DNA of 64,000 bases from Ignavibacteria bacterium (GCA_016716125.1 JADJWZ010000005.1:62001-126000); one strand, 5' to 3'; positions 48,082-58,732 are shown, counted from the first letter of the stretch. Notes: a model not told the origin generated them from the letters alone. Numbers and translations are program-made.

Positions 48082-48969
48082 TTATTTTACAAGTATCATC
48101 TGCTTAGTATCTTCAAAAGAGTTATTACCCGAAACAGCTCTGATCTTATAGAAATAAACTCCGCTTGAATAATTAGCTCCGTTCCAGAATACTTTATATC
48201 TTCCGGATTTGAAATTCCGGTTTATGAACGTTTCCGTCTGCTTTCCCAATGCGTCATAAATTGTGATGCTGACATCCGAATCATACTGAAGACTGAAAAT
48301 AATATTTGTCGAAGGATTAAACGGGTTCGGATAATTCTGATCAAGTTCATACTTTTCTACGATCACATCGGGACCGATTAAATTTTCCACAATGAAATGA
48401 TCTATCCACACATTATCGGAACTAACGCCAAGCGCACTTCCGTCTTTGAGATAATAGTTAACGGCAAAGTATATAGTCTTACCTGCATAAGAAGAAAGAT
48501 CGTATGTTTTATTATGCCATAAGGTCGATGGTCCGTCTACTTTGAATCTGTCAATCTCAACGAAATCCTGAATATTATTTTCCGTGACAGAGATTAAAAC
48601 CCTGAGAGTATCTTTATAACTTTTATCCACGGCACCGCACCAGAATGAAAGCCGGTCATACTTGTCAATTTTTACCTGCGGAGAAATTACCCATTCATCG
48701 ATCAGACGGTCATCATTTGCATTGAGCGAATTATAATTAATAAAATAATTTCCGGCATGCGGATAAAGATAACCGGCGTCAGTAAAAGTAAAAGAACCGC
48801 TAAGCACCGGATATTCTACCATGTTACCGTCATGATTGATGAATTTCCATCCGCGGCTTTCAGCGTCAGGGGATTCAAAAGTTTCGATAAACTTTATAAT
48901 CTGCGCGAATGAATTATCAGTTATCTGCAGGCAGAAAAGTAAAGCAGTATATATTATAATTTTTTTCAT
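48082..48969 (-). CDS. Secreted cleaved-adhesin/choice-of-anchor J domain protein with type IX sorting domain
   Basis: The 295-residue protein has a signal peptide (1-22, cleavage at SFAQ). A jelly-roll domain of the cleaved-adhesin type follows (about 28-205; FIETFESP, WKFINHDGN, DEWVISPQVKI, DNVWIDHFIVEN). A sorting domain completes it (DQNYPNPFNPSTNI). Domains of this type occur in gingipain-linked adhesins and many type IX cargo proteins, and probably bind glycans or other surface ligands. It starts three bases after the stop of the phosphoesterase gene at 48973, so the two are one operon. Confidence 0.9.
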   Translation of the reverse strand: MKKIIIYTALLFCLQITDNSFAQIIKFIETFESPDAESRGWKFINHDGNMVEYPVLSGSFTFTDAGYLYPHAGNYFINYNSLNANDDRLIDEWVISPQVKIDKYDRLSFWCGAVDKSYKDTLRVLISVTENNIQDFVEIDRFKVDGPSTLWHNKTYDLSSYAGKTIYFAVNYYLKDGSALGVSSDNVWIDHFIVENLIGPDVIVEKYELDQNYPNPFNPSTNIIFSLQYDSDVSITIYDALGKQTETFINRNFKSGRYKVFWNGANYSSGVYFYKIRAVSGNNSFEDTKQMILVK

Positions 48970-48972
48970 ATT

Positions 48973-50607
48973 CTAAAAGCAAAATCCGGGAAACATTATT
49001 TCCTTAACTCTTTGAAGCATCTCAAGCGCGCCGCCTATAGTTTCAGGAACAGGCTGATTTATTCCGGCATGTTTCATTGCAATGCCGACAAGACCTCTCT
49101 GAAAACCGGTTAACTTTTCGTTATTAAAATATTCCCTGTCACCAAAATAACTGTAAGGTCTCGGATGAGTTTCAGGCCAGTCGCTTCTGTCACGCGGATT
49201 ACTGAGATTAAAAAGATTATTCAGCGTAGTCGGGTTGAACTCGTCTCTGTTTGTCAGATAATCAAATCCGTATTTTTCTTTAAGAGTTTTAATTACGGAA
49301 GTATGTTCAAGTTGCTCATGAATGATCGTATTCTTTTTAAAATAAGCTGAGACCAGCACGGCAGGAACTCTCAGACCGCTTCTGTCAAAATTAAATCCCA
49401 TTTCGTTTCCGTGTGTGTAAGGTACGGGAATATTTAAATAAGGCGGAGTAACTTTTACAGGCGGCACGTGATCATAACATCCGCCGTGCTCATCATAAGT
49501 AATGATCAGCAGAGTATTCTGATAATTGTTTGTTTTACTATTGGAATTTTTTATTGCATTATAAACAGTGTGTATCAGCTGTTCTCCCGCGAGTACATTT
49601 GACGGCGCCGGAAAATTTGTATTCTGCATACTGCCTTCATCAGGGGGATGCTCATCATTATGAAACCAATGCATTCTCGGCTCGACAAAAGAATATTTCG
49701 GCAGATTGCCGTTCTTTACGTCTGACAGAAATTTATCAAAAGTACAGAAGTGATCAAGATGTTTTATAAGTCTCGGTAAATGAAGCAGAAGAGTAGCGGG
49801 AATTAAATCAAGTACATCGAAATAAACTTTCCACGGTACATTCATATCCTGCAGGCGGTTGTAAACAGTGACTCCGGCATTATTAACCCATCTTTCCGAG
49901 GGAGAATTGTTTACATAACCCCATGAAGCGGCAGAGTTAAAAAATGATCTGTTGCAGTAAGTCTGTGTCGGCACAGAACAGAACCAGTTATCACAGACGG
50001 CAAACTCCTTTGCGAGTTTACTTATTACAGGAACGGCAGTTGGCGGAAAGCAGCCCATGATGATCTTATATTCATCGTCCTTTGGATATCTTCCGAAAAA
50101 TAATTTAAAGTAATAAATATAATCAGTTACAAATCCGTTCATAGATGCAGTATCAGGTACAGGAAAAGGCTCATTGTAAGGCGGCTGCATCTGGGATATA
50201 TGTTTGTATTTGTTTGAATCCGGAAGTATAGTTCCGAAGAGCTGTGTATTCACGTGAGGATATTCCTCTCCGGGATCAGGACTCGGATTTGTCATTATCG
50301 TATCCTGATAAACTTTAACACTGTCGTTTGAATAAACGGTATCGGATGGATTTATATTCAGAGGATTTGATAAATTTTTTCCGGCTACGCCGTTGAAGTA
50401 ATCGCCCGGCGGAACTTCCCCGGGAGAGTAAAGATAACCAAGCATATTATCAAATGATCTGTTCTCAAGCATCAGTACTACTATATGTTCATACTTGTCA
50501 ATGTTGGCAAGAACGGTTTCATTTTTAAGAATCGACGGAAAGACTGAACCTACAGCTCCGAGGGCAATTGAAGAACCGGAAAGTCTGAGAAATTCTTTTC
50601 TGTTCAT
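48973..50607 (-). CDS. Phosphoesterase family protein (phospholipase C/acid phosphatase AcpA type)
   Basis: The 544-residue protein belongs to PF04185. It has IVVLMLENRSFDNMLGYL, where Asn and the following residues surround the metal and nucleophile site, and ITYDEHGGCYDHVPPV with the second metal cluster (Asp, Glu, His). The leader MNRKEFLRLSGSSIALGAVGSV resembles a Tat signal but has Arg-Lys in place of the twin arginine. No type IX domain is present. It should hydrolyse phospholipids or other phosphoesters outside the cytoplasm. It is the first gene of an operon with the type IX adhesin. Confidence 0.9.
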   Translation of the reverse strand: MNRKEFLRLSGSSIALGAVGSVFPSILKNETVLANIDKYEHIVVLMLENRSFDNMLGYLYSPGEVPPGDYFNGVAGKNLSNPLNINPSDTVYSNDSVKVYQDTIMTNPSPDPGEEYPHVNTQLFGTILPDSNKYKHISQMQPPYNEPFPVPDTASMNGFVTDYIYYFKLFFGRYPKDDEYKIIMGCFPPTAVPVISKLAKEFAVCDNWFCSVPTQTYCNRSFFNSAASWGYVNNSPSERWVNNAGVTVYNRLQDMNVPWKVYFDVLDLIPATLLLHLPRLIKHLDHFCTFDKFLSDVKNGNLPKYSFVEPRMHWFHNDEHPPDEGSMQNTNFPAPSNVLAGEQLIHTVYNAIKNSNSKTNNYQNTLLIITYDEHGGCYDHVPPVKVTPPYLNIPVPYTHGNEMGFNFDRSGLRVPAVLVSAYFKKNTIIHEQLEHTSVIKTLKEKYGFDYLTNRDEFNPTTLNNLFNLSNPRDRSDWPETHPRPYSYFGDREYFNNEKLTGFQRGLVGIAMKHAGINQPVPETIGGALEMLQRVKEIMFPGFCF

Positions 50608-50824
50608 TAACAGGGTTTAATAAAAGAAATAATTTTATTAAAAGAAATTAATTTAATACCATGAATTACTTTCTAAGATTATCAATATAAAAAAATGAAT
50701 TTAAAAATTCATCTTAATTGAAATTTAAAATTTTAAATATTTTAAATCACAAAACGAAACAAAGATGCTCATTTCAAAAAGATAAAACCGGATTCAAAGA
50801 GTAGATACTTTAAATATAAATACA

Positions 50825-50832
50825 TATTTTTG
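50825..50832 (+). promoter_or_regulatory. Candidate -7 promoter element (TATTTTTG)
   Basis: TATTTTTG fits TAnnTTTG and lies 21 bases before the ATG of the lipoprotein at 50854. No clear -33 TTG is found at the expected spacing. Confidence 0.35.
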
Positions 50833-50853
50833 TTATCTTACAATTAAAAACTA

Positions 50854-51331
50854 ATGAAAAACACACACACAATTTATTTACACACCGCAATACTGATCTT
50901 AATTTCTTGTTCGATATATTCCGGATGCAGTAGTGACGATACAGTAACTCCTCCTCCGAACACAGGTGAAGTTTTGTTAGCGGAAGTTTCCGGAGATTCG
51001 GTCGGGAATAAGTTCAGGCAGTGCGACAAAATCACTCAGCATAACGGGCAACACTTTAAATTTCACGGACAGGGACAGTGCCAGATTAACATTTTATTAT
51101 TCAGGGGAAAATAACAGTTCGACGGAGCCAATGACAATTTTATATGAGTCGGGACCAGGCGTTTTTGTAATTTACAACGCTGTTTCGCTGAACATACTTC
51201 CTAACGAACAGTATGCTGATATTACAATCGCTTCGCCAAAAGTAAACCAGTTTTTTAAATATTCAATAAATACAATCTCTCCAGGATTTTCATATTTTAA
51301 ATTCAGGGATCTGAAGATCTATAAAAAATAG
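50854..51331 (+). CDS. Small lipoprotein (one frameshift)
   Basis: The product opens with a signal ending in a lipobox (ISCSIYSGCSS, likely acyl Cys in SGC), then a Thr/Pro-rich linker (TVTPPPNTGE). The frame breaks after GDSVG. Removing one G from 51004-51006 joins ISSGSATKSLSITGNTLNF to ARLTFYYSGEN and then the second frame up to KIYKK, for 158 residues in total. The soluble domain is beta-rich, like a small Ig-like or discoidin-like sandwich. The function is unknown. It lies 90 bases upstream of a type IX protein in the same direction. Confidence 0.6.
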
Positions 51332-51421
51332 ATTAAGAGTTCTACGTTTAGAGGAATTTTTGTTTGTAAATAAATATAATTAGAGATAATTTTATATAAT
51401 TATAAATTTAAAATTACGATC

Positions 51422-53557
51422 ATGAAAATTTTAATCTTCATAATCACATTATCTTTATTTTCCGTATCGTTATCTAACGGACAAAACTACTGGAGGCATT
51501 TGAGCGGACCTTACGGAGGAACAGTTTTAGAAATGAAGAAACTTCCAAACGGAAATCTTGCCGCACTGAGAAATGACGGCTTATATATTTCTACAGACAA
51601 CGGCGAAGAGTGGATCCGGTCAGAGCAGGGTTCGGTGAATTCCAATTTATGTATGGATGTAAGCAATTCCGGGACAGTTTATTTAGGTAAAAGTACTGGC
51701 GGATTATGGTGGACGGCAAACTCCGGTCAGAGCTGGAATTTCAATCCGATCAGCATTGCTCCGCACAGCGGACTCTGGGCTACGGTGATAATTGTCAGAG
51801 TCAGTCCGCAGGGTTTGATTTTAATTAACAATCACATTTCATTCAACGGCGGAAATAATTTCAACGCATTCACATATAACGGAACATCGCTTTTATCAAG
51901 AGATTACGCATTTAACTCTTCCGGAAATATTTTCTCCGCGACACAAAACGGAATATTTTTTTCCACTGACAACGCGTCAAGCTGGACGAATATAAACGGA
52001 AACCTTCCGTCATTAAACGTATCGGGAGTATTGACAGACGGAGGAAATTTAATTGCCGCTTTACCGGGTTCGGGAATTTTTAAAACGACCAATAACGGCC
52101 TAAGCTGGACGGAAATAAACAACGGGGTAACGGATTTAAATTTCAGCAAATTATATAAGGATGTTCAGAATAATTATTTTGCAGGAACTTCCGAAGGCAG
52201 GATTTTTAAATCTACTGATCAGGGGAACAGCTGGACACAGATATTCGAAAGCCATTCTGAGAACAGAATAAATTCAATTTATTCCGGAGGAAGTTCAGTA
52301 TTTTTAATATCGTCTTTAGGAATTTATTTTTCCGATAACAACGGAATTTCATGGTCTGAAAAAAATAAAAATTTAACAGTACCGGTTTTTAATTCACTTA
52401 CATCTCCGGACGTGAATTCAATAATGACAGCATCCGGAACGGGAATACATTATTCTTCAGATAACGGACTGAGCTGGGTAAGAAGGAACGGTGATCTACC
52501 TTCGGTATTTTCAAATATACTTCACAGATGTCATAACGGTGAAATCATTACAGGACTAAGAAATCACGGGATCTTCAGAACGGCGGATAACGGTCTTACA
52601 TGGAATTTATCAAACAACGGAATTGAATCAGGCTCCAATATAAATAGTATTTCAAATTCTCCCGGCGGAAATATATTCGCTTTATCAGCTCACCCTAATT
52701 TTTCAGACTCAGTAAAATTGTACAGATCTTCGGATAACGGTAACAACTGGATAAAAATATTTCAGCCGGAATCAAATTTTTTTAATTTATTAAAAACGGA
52801 TGCTGACGGTAAAATTTATTTAGCTTCTCTGAGAAGTTTTCCGACAAGATTGCTTGTTAGTACAGACTACGGGAACAGCTGGACAGAAAGAACTCTTGAA
52901 CAATTCTTTTTCCCTGACAATTTTAAAGTTTCAGGAAATGATCTGTATTTAATTTCGGACGGGCAAATACATAAATCTTCCGACGCAGGAATTACATGGA
53001 GTATTATTCAGGACGGGGGATGGTCAGGATCAGGTATCAGCGCAATGGAAGTGAACAGGCAAGGTGATATTTTTGTATCTCTCAACGGAAGTATTTATGA
53101 AACAACAGACAACGGAAATACCTGGAATATCCATAATACAGGTTTAACTCCGGGAGCATTGATTAACAGTTTCATTTTTGATAATGCAGATTATCTTTAC
53201 GGTTTAACTTATAATAACGGAATATTTAAAAGCGCAGATCCTATAATAACAAATGCTCCAAGTAACAGCAGCATAATTGCAGACAGATATATGCTTTCCC
53301 AGAATTTTCCGAATCCTTTTAATCCCGTTACAAAAATAAAATATACAATACCTGTCTCCGGAAATGTAAAGATGAAAATATATAATTCACTCGGCCGTGA
53401 AGTAGCGACACTTGTAAATCAGTTTCAGACTTCAGGTGAATATGAAACGGAATTCAATTCCGTAACAGCCGGAACGGAATTAGCGGGAGGTGTATATTTT
53501 TACACACTGGAGTCAGGTAATTTCAGACAGTCCCGGACTATGATTCTCATAAAGTAA
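51422..53557 (+). CDS. BNR/YCF48-like beta-propeller protein with type IX sorting domain
   Basis: The 711-residue protein has a signal peptide (1-20, cleavage near SNGQ). About 12 BNR/sortilin-type repeats follow, with Asp-box elements such as STDNGEEW, TANSGQSW, TTNNGLSW, SSDNGNNW and SSDAGITW. The end is a sorting domain (SQNFPNPFNPVT) with GVYFYTLESGNF. Asp-box propellers are structural and may bind ligands or glycans. The enzyme residues of sialidases are not evident. I infer a surface protein exported by type IX secretion. Confidence 0.9.
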   Translation: MKILIFIITLSLFSVSLSNGQNYWRHLSGPYGGTVLEMKKLPNGNLAALRNDGLYISTDNGEEWIRSEQGSVNSNLCMDVSNSGTVYLGKSTGGLWWTANSGQSWNFNPISIAPHSGLWATVIIVRVSPQGLILINNHISFNGGNNFNAFTYNGTSLLSRDYAFNSSGNIFSATQNGIFFSTDNASSWTNINGNLPSLNVSGVLTDGGNLIAALPGSGIFKTTNNGLSWTEINNGVTDLNFSKLYKDVQNNYFAGTSEGRIFKSTDQGNSWTQIFESHSENRINSIYSGGSSVFLISSLGIYFSDNNGISWSEKNKNLTVPVFNSLTSPDVNSIMTASGTGIHYSSDNGLSWVRRNGDLPSVFSNILHRCHNGEIITGLRNHGIFRTADNGLTWNLSNNGIESGSNINSISNSPGGNIFALSAHPNFSDSVKLYRSSDNGNNWIKIFQPESNFFNLLKTDADGKIYLASLRSFPTRLLVSTDYGNSWTERTLEQFFFPDNFKVSGNDLYLISDGQIHKSSDAGITWSIIQDGGWSGSGISAMEVNRQGDIFVSLNGSIYETTDNGNTWNIHNTGLTPGALINSFIFDNADYLYGLTYNNGIFKSADPIITNAPSNSSIIADRYMLSQNFPNPFNPVTKIKYTIPVSGNVKMKIYNSLGREVATLVNQFQTSGEYETEFNSVTAGTELAGGVYFYTLESGNFRQSRTMILIK

Positions 53558-53636
53558 AAAATATTTATTAAAAATCACAGCGTCATTTTATTTAAAATAT
53601 TTTTAAATTATTTTAAATAAAAAATAAAATAATACT

Positions 53637-53954
53637 ATGAAATTTACATTTAGTCCGCACATAGCGGTGCAGGTTAAAGATTATGACAAAGCCGTTGAGT
53701 TTTATGAGAACGTACTCGGAATGCAAAAGGAAAAACATTCAGAAACGGAAACACATTTTTTAAAGGACGGAATAAATTTTTATATGGAAAAGAGTGAAAG
53801 CGGATTCACATTTTTTGAGTTCAAGGTGGAAAGCGTTACCGCTGCGCAGGAGCTGCTGGAAAAAGAAGGATGTAAGGTAACGCAGGAATACAATGATAAG
53901 AGTAAGATGTTCGCTGATCCTTACGGAATGCGTTTTCATATCTGGGAAGAGTAG
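53637..53954 (+). CDS. VOC (glyoxalase/bleomycin-resistance fold) protein
   Basis: The 105-residue protein matches the glyoxalase superfamily: HIAVQVKDYDKAVEFYENVLGM at the start and MFADPYGMRFHIWEE at the end. One candidate metal His is in SPHIAVQV and one Glu in HIWEE. The fold is clear. The function, such as glyoxalase-like, dioxygenase-like or drug-binding, is not. It stands alone with 79 bases upstream. Confidence 0.85.
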   Translation: MKFTFSPHIAVQVKDYDKAVEFYENVLGMQKEKHSETETHFLKDGINFYMEKSESGFTFFEFKVESVTAAQELLEKEGCKVTQEYNDKSKMFADPYGMRFHIWEE

Positions 53955-54005
53955 AAAAAATTTTCATACTTGGAATAGCTGATTTACTAATTTAGAATTA
54001 TTAAA

Positions 54006-55145
54006 TCAGACAAGTTTGCCAAGAGCAGAAACTGCTTTTTCGAGAGTTTCATTTTCTTTTGCGAAGCAGAAGCGAAGGACTTTGTTGTCGGTTTTATTTT
54101 TATAAAAGACAGAAAGGGGAATGGAAGCTACGCCGAAATCTTTAGTGAGACTCACTGCAAAGTCGAAATCGTATTCGTCAGAGATTCCGGAATAGTCAAG
54201 AAGCTGGAAGTAAGTGGCTTCGGAGGAAAACGGTTTTAATCCGTTTTTCGTGAGAAGAGAGCGGAAGTAGTCTCTTTTTTCAGAATAAAAATTTTTAAGA
54301 CTGCGTATCCTGGAGATATCAGTTATATACTGCGACAAAGCAATTTGAAATGGAGTAGATGTAGAAAAAGTCAGATACTGATGTATCTTCCGGAATTCAG
54401 ATGTAAGCTCTTCAGGCGCAACGCAGTATCCGACCTTCCATCCGGTTATATGAAATGTTTTTCCGAATGAAGATACCGCAAAAGATCTTTTAAATAATTC
54501 ATCGTCTTCCAATACCGAATGGTGCTTAAGACCGTCGAACACAATATGCTCATATACTTCATCACTAAGAATATAAAGATCATTTTTCAAAACGATTTCT
54601 TTTATAAATAAAAAATCACTTTGTGAAATAACCGTTCCGGCGGGATTATTGGGAGAGTTCAGAATTATCAGCTTTGTTTTTTTATTAACCGCGGAAAGAA
54701 TTTTTTCCCTGTCCATTTTAAAATCAGGAAATGTTAAAGGTATTCTAACCGGAATTCCGCCGTTGAGAATTACAGCCGGTTCATATGAATCATAAGCCGG
54801 ATCGAAAATTATTACTTCATCCCCGCGGTTTACTGCGACACTGACGGCTGCAAAAAGAGCTTCAGTAGCGCCTGAAGTAATTGTGATCTCAGTCACAGGA
54901 TTCTTGTAAACTGCGTATATTTCCGAGATCACATTTGAAATCCCTTCTCTCAGCGATTTGATGCCCGGCATCGGAGCGTATTGATTAAATCCGTCTTTCG
55001 ATGCTTTATAAACTAATTCGTAAAGCAAAGGATCAACAGGAAAATCAGGAAATCCCTGAGAAAGGTTAACAGCATTATGCTCTGCCGCTAAGGCAGACAT
55101 TACGGAAAAAATAGTAGTCCCGGTAGATGGTAGTTTTGAATTCAA
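54006..55145 (-). CDS. Class I/II aminotransferase (methionine/kynurenine aminotransferase type)
   Basis: The 379-residue PLP enzyme has Lys229 (SSFGKTFHITGWKVGY) as cofactor lysine. SGATEALFAA, DPAYDSYEP, SPNNPAG and SDEVYEHIVFDG are the other cofactor and substrate motifs. NLSQGFPDFPVDPLL and QYAPMPGIKSLREG place it in the YbdL/kynurenine aminotransferase subgroup, which often transaminates methionine and aromatic amino acids. It is monocistronic and divergent from the tricorn gene. Confidence 0.9.
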   Translation of the reverse strand: MNSKLPSTGTTIFSVMSALAAEHNAVNLSQGFPDFPVDPLLYELVYKASKDGFNQYAPMPGIKSLREGISNVISEIYAVYKNPVTEITITSGATEALFAAVSVAVNRGDEVIIFDPAYDSYEPAVILNGGIPVRIPLTFPDFKMDREKILSAVNKKTKLIILNSPNNPAGTVISQSDFLFIKEIVLKNDLYILSDEVYEHIVFDGLKHHSVLEDDELFKRSFAVSSFGKTFHITGWKVGYCVAPEELTSEFRKIHQYLTFSTSTPFQIALSQYITDISRIRSLKNFYSEKRDYFRSLLTKNGLKPFSSEATYFQLLDYSGISDEYDFDFAVSLTKDFGVASIPLSVFYKNKTDNKVLRFCFAKENETLEKAVSALGKLV

Positions 55146-55394
55146 GTATGTAATTGGAATAATTATTTACGGAATTAAAATTCATATTTTTAAATCCGAA
55201 GTAAACGCAAATTTTAAAGGTGAATAAAATTACAGTTTTTTTTTCAAAGTCTGATCAAATGTACCGGATAAGGTTTAGTTAATTAATATTAAAAATTTTA
55301 TAGAAAATAATTATCAAAAAAGTTAAGTTGTGTAAACCTTTAAAGGAATGAATCGTATTCAATTCTTTTTATTTTAATTTCAAATAATAAATAA

Positions 55395-58300
55395 ATGAAC
55401 GATACAGGTTATAAAAGATTTCCCGCAGTGTGCGGAGATAAAGTTGTCTTTGTAAGTGAAGATGATCTCTGGGAAGCAGATCTATCCGGAGGCATTGCGC
55501 GAAGACTGACTTCAAATTCAGGCGAAGTTTCAAACCCATATATTTCACCCGACGGAAAATTCATTGCATTTACCGGAAAAGAAGAAGGTGAAAATGATGT
55601 TTATATTATCCCGTCAGATGGAGGAGCAAATAAAAGACTCACCTTTATCGGAGGTTTAACAAAAGTAAAAGGATGGACTCCCGACAGCCGGAACGTAATT
55701 TTTTCTTCAGATACAGGACAGCCGTTATCAGGAAAAAATATGCTGTACAGTGTATCAGCAGACGGAGGTCTTCCCGTTAAATTTCCTTACGGAAGAGGAA
55801 ATAATGTTTCTTTCGGTCCGCACGGAGGCGTGCTGATTGGCAGAAATACAATGGATCCGGCAAGATGGAAAAGATATAAAGGCGGTACTGCCGGTGTTTT
55901 TTGGATTGATAAAAAAGGAAAAGGAAAATTCGAAAAATTCCTAAGCAAAATAAAAGGAAACCTTGCAAGTCCTTTGTGGGTGGGAGACAGAATATTTTTT
56001 ATCTCCGACCATGAAGGACTGGGAAAACTTTATTCATGCGATATTGAAGGTAAGAATATTAAAAGTCATTCCTCTAATACACAATATTACGTGAGAAATG
56101 CAAACACCGACGGGAAAAATATAGTCTACCACTGCGGCGCTGATATTTTTAGTTATAATATTGAATCAGGTGTCGAAAACATGATCGAAATAAAATATTA
56201 CAGTCCGAAAATTCAGAGACAGAGAAAGTTTTCCGACGCTGTGAAATATCTTGAATCATATAATATCAGTCCGGACGGTACCTCATCGACAGTAACTACA
56301 AGAGGAAAGTCTTTCGTATTTTCAAACTGGGACGGTCCGGTGTTACAGGTTGGAAAGCAGTACGGAGTCAGATATAGGTATACTCAATGGATGCATGACA
56401 ATAAAAATATAGTTACGGTTTCAGATGAGAACGGAAGCGAAACAATTGAAATACACAGCAGCAAAGATGGTTTAAAAGAAGTTAAGAGAATGGATTTTTT
56501 CAGCGCAGGGATCATCGCTAATCTGAAAGTCTCGCCAAAAGAAAATAAATTAGCGGTTTCAAATAACAGGTATGAATTATACCTGATCGATATGGATGAC
56601 AAAAGTTTTAAAAAAATTGCGAGAAGTAAATTTGAACGGATAGAGGATTTTTGTTTTTCCCCTGACGGAAAATGGATCGTGTACAGTATGTCAGACGCTG
56701 AATATCTTGCATCTCTGCATTTATACAGTCTTGAGACAGGGAAGTCCGTTCAGATCACGCCAACCGGATTCAGAGATTATCAGCCGACGTTTGATCCTGA
56801 CGGTAGGTTTATTTATTTTTTATCACAGAGAGAATATAATCCTGTTTATGACACGAGTTATTTTCAGCTTGGATTTTCACTTGGAGTAAGACCTTATCTT
56901 ATAACTTTAAAAAAAGAAACGCCATCTCCTTTTACTCCGGAATATGAAAAATTATTTCCGGAAAAGCGTAAAAGCAAAAAATCAAAAGACGGCAAGACGG
57001 ATAGTCTTGCTGTTAATATAGATCTTGACGGAATTGAAGAAAGAATTATTTCATTTCCTCTTCCGGAAAAAAATTATTTCCAGATCACTGCGGTGAAAGA
57101 CGGATTGCTATACAGCAGAGAACCAATAAAAGGTTCGCTGCATCACTGGTACTGGGAGCAGCATCCGTCTGATGAATCACTTGATCTGTATAATTTTACG
57201 AATCAGAAAAATGAACACGTAGCCAAAAACATAAAAAGCTTTAAAGTATCAATGGACGGGAGTACGGTAGTTTACAGACAGGACAATAAACTTTATATAA
57301 ATTCCACTGTCCTTTCCGATTATTCAGATCATGATTCGGAAAAAGAACCGCATCATCACAGAAGCAGAAAAAATGACTGGCTTGATCTCTCAAGAGTGAA
57401 AGTCAGCATTGACCCGATAAGCGAATGGAAGCAAATGTATACCGAAGCTTGGAGACTGCAGAAAGAACATTTCTGGACTCCTGATATGTCAGGTATAAAC
57501 TGGGATACAATTTATAAAAGATATTTGCCGCTTCTCGAAAAAGTGGCTTCGAGATCAGAATTTTCAGATCTCATTTGGGAAATGCAGGGAGAGCTCGGTA
57601 CTTCACACGCTTATGAAATCGGCGGTGATTACAGACTTTCACCTGTTTATAAAATCGGAAAACTCGGAGCGGATTTTGAATTTGATGAAAAAGAAAACGC
57701 ATACATGATAAAGCATATTGTAAAGGGTGATTCATGGAAAAAGAATTCTCCGCTGAAATCACCGGGAACGGAGATCAATGAAGGGGATTATCTTATTTCT
57801 ATAAACGGTGAAGTGCTGAAGAGAGAAGTTTCACCGGGCGAGCTGCTTGTAAATCAGGTTAAAAATGTTGTTAGCATTACTGTAAAAAATGCTGCTACAG
57901 GAAAGCTCAGAAATTTCGAAGTAAGGACTATTGCAACAGACACGGAAGCGCGATACAGGGAATGGGTAGAAAAGAACAAAGAGTATGTTCATAAAAAATC
58001 AAAAGGCAAACTCGGATACTTACACATACCTGATATGGGTCCCAACGGATTTTCGGAATTTCACAGATACTACATTCATGAAGCCGCAAAAAACGGTCTC
58101 GTAGTTGATCTGCGGGATAACAGAGGAGGTCACGTTTCGCAGCTCCTTCTCGAAAAACTTTCCAGAAAACAATACGGATATGATCTTTCAAGATGGGGAA
58201 GCGTCGGAACTTATCCAAGCCACAGCGTTGCAGGTCCGATCGTTGCTGTGACTGATGAGCATGCAGGATCAGACGGCGATATCTTCAGTCATAACTTCAA

Positions 58301-58679
58301 GCAGATGAAACTCGGCACTCTCGTCGGTAAAAGAACCTGGGGCGGCGTTATTGGGATCAATCCGAGACTTATGCTGGCTGACGGAACAATGACTACACAG
58401 CCGGAATACGCAACTTACATGAAAGATGTCGGCTGGAAGGTGGAGAATTACGGAACGGATCCCGATGTCGAAGTGGAAATGTCACCGGAAGACTTTGCAA
58501 AAGGAAGAGATCCCCAGCTTGATAAGGCAATTGAGATCGCACTCGATCAGCTTAAAAAGAAACCGGTTGTACTTCCGGATTTCAAAAACAGACCGATACT
58601 TTCATTACCTGAAATTCATCTGAACGGAAACGGTAAAGCTAAATCATTAAGCAAATCAAAAAAGAAAGTTAAACAGTAA
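55395..58679 (+). CDS. Tricorn protease homologue
   Basis: The 1094-residue protein has the tricorn layout. It has an N-terminal beta-propeller region (about 1-640) with WD40-like repeats (ISPDGKFIAFTG, FSPDGKWIVYS, FDPDGRFIYFLS) and core domain 1 with His738 (LGTSHAYE). A PDZ domain follows (about 770-850), then core domain 2 with the nucleophile Ser959 (HAGSDGD) and Glu1017 (VENYGTDPD). No signal peptide is seen. It should be a cytoplasmic peptidase degrading peptides released by larger proteases. The C-terminal tail is Lys-rich. It ends in the terminator at 58705-58732. Confidence 0.93.
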   Translation: MNDTGYKRFPAVCGDKVVFVSEDDLWEADLSGGIARRLTSNSGEVSNPYISPDGKFIAFTGKEEGENDVYIIPSDGGANKRLTFIGGLTKVKGWTPDSRNVIFSSDTGQPLSGKNMLYSVSADGGLPVKFPYGRGNNVSFGPHGGVLIGRNTMDPARWKRYKGGTAGVFWIDKKGKGKFEKFLSKIKGNLASPLWVGDRIFFISDHEGLGKLYSCDIEGKNIKSHSSNTQYYVRNANTDGKNIVYHCGADIFSYNIESGVENMIEIKYYSPKIQRQRKFSDAVKYLESYNISPDGTSSTVTTRGKSFVFSNWDGPVLQVGKQYGVRYRYTQWMHDNKNIVTVSDENGSETIEIHSSKDGLKEVKRMDFFSAGIIANLKVSPKENKLAVSNNRYELYLIDMDDKSFKKIARSKFERIEDFCFSPDGKWIVYSMSDAEYLASLHLYSLETGKSVQITPTGFRDYQPTFDPDGRFIYFLSQREYNPVYDTSYFQLGFSLGVRPYLITLKKETPSPFTPEYEKLFPEKRKSKKSKDGKTDSLAVNIDLDGIEERIISFPLPEKNYFQITAVKDGLLYSREPIKGSLHHWYWEQHPSDESLDLYNFTNQKNEHVAKNIKSFKVSMDGSTVVYRQDNKLYINSTVLSDYSDHDSEKEPHHHRSRKNDWLDLSRVKVSIDPISEWKQMYTEAWRLQKEHFWTPDMSGINWDTIYKRYLPLLEKVASRSEFSDLIWEMQGELGTSHAYEIGGDYRLSPVYKIGKLGADFEFDEKENAYMIKHIVKGDSWKKNSPLKSPGTEINEGDYLISINGEVLKREVSPGELLVNQVKNVVSITVKNAATGKLRNFEVRTIATDTEARYREWVEKNKEYVHKKSKGKLGYLHIPDMGPNGFSEFHRYYIHEAAKNGLVVDLRDNRGGHVSQLLLEKLSRKQYGYDLSRWGSVGTYPSHSVAGPIVAVTDEHAGSDGDIFSHNFKQMKLGTLVGKRTWGGVIGINPRLMLADGTMTTQPEYATYMKDVGWKVENYGTDPDVEVEMSPEDFAKGRDPQLDKAIEIALDQLKKKPVVLPDFKNRPILSLPEIHLNGNGKAKSLSKSKKKVKQ

Positions 58680-58704
58680 GAATTTTTTCAAACTTAATTT
58701 CATT

Positions 58705-58732
58705 GGGGTAAAATATTAAATTATTTTACCCC
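58705..58732 (+). terminator. Terminator of the tricorn gene
   Basis: GGGGTAAAAT (58705-58714) pairs perfectly with ATTTTACCCC (58723-58732), followed by TTCTTATTTATAT, 26 bases past the stop codon. Confidence 0.75.
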
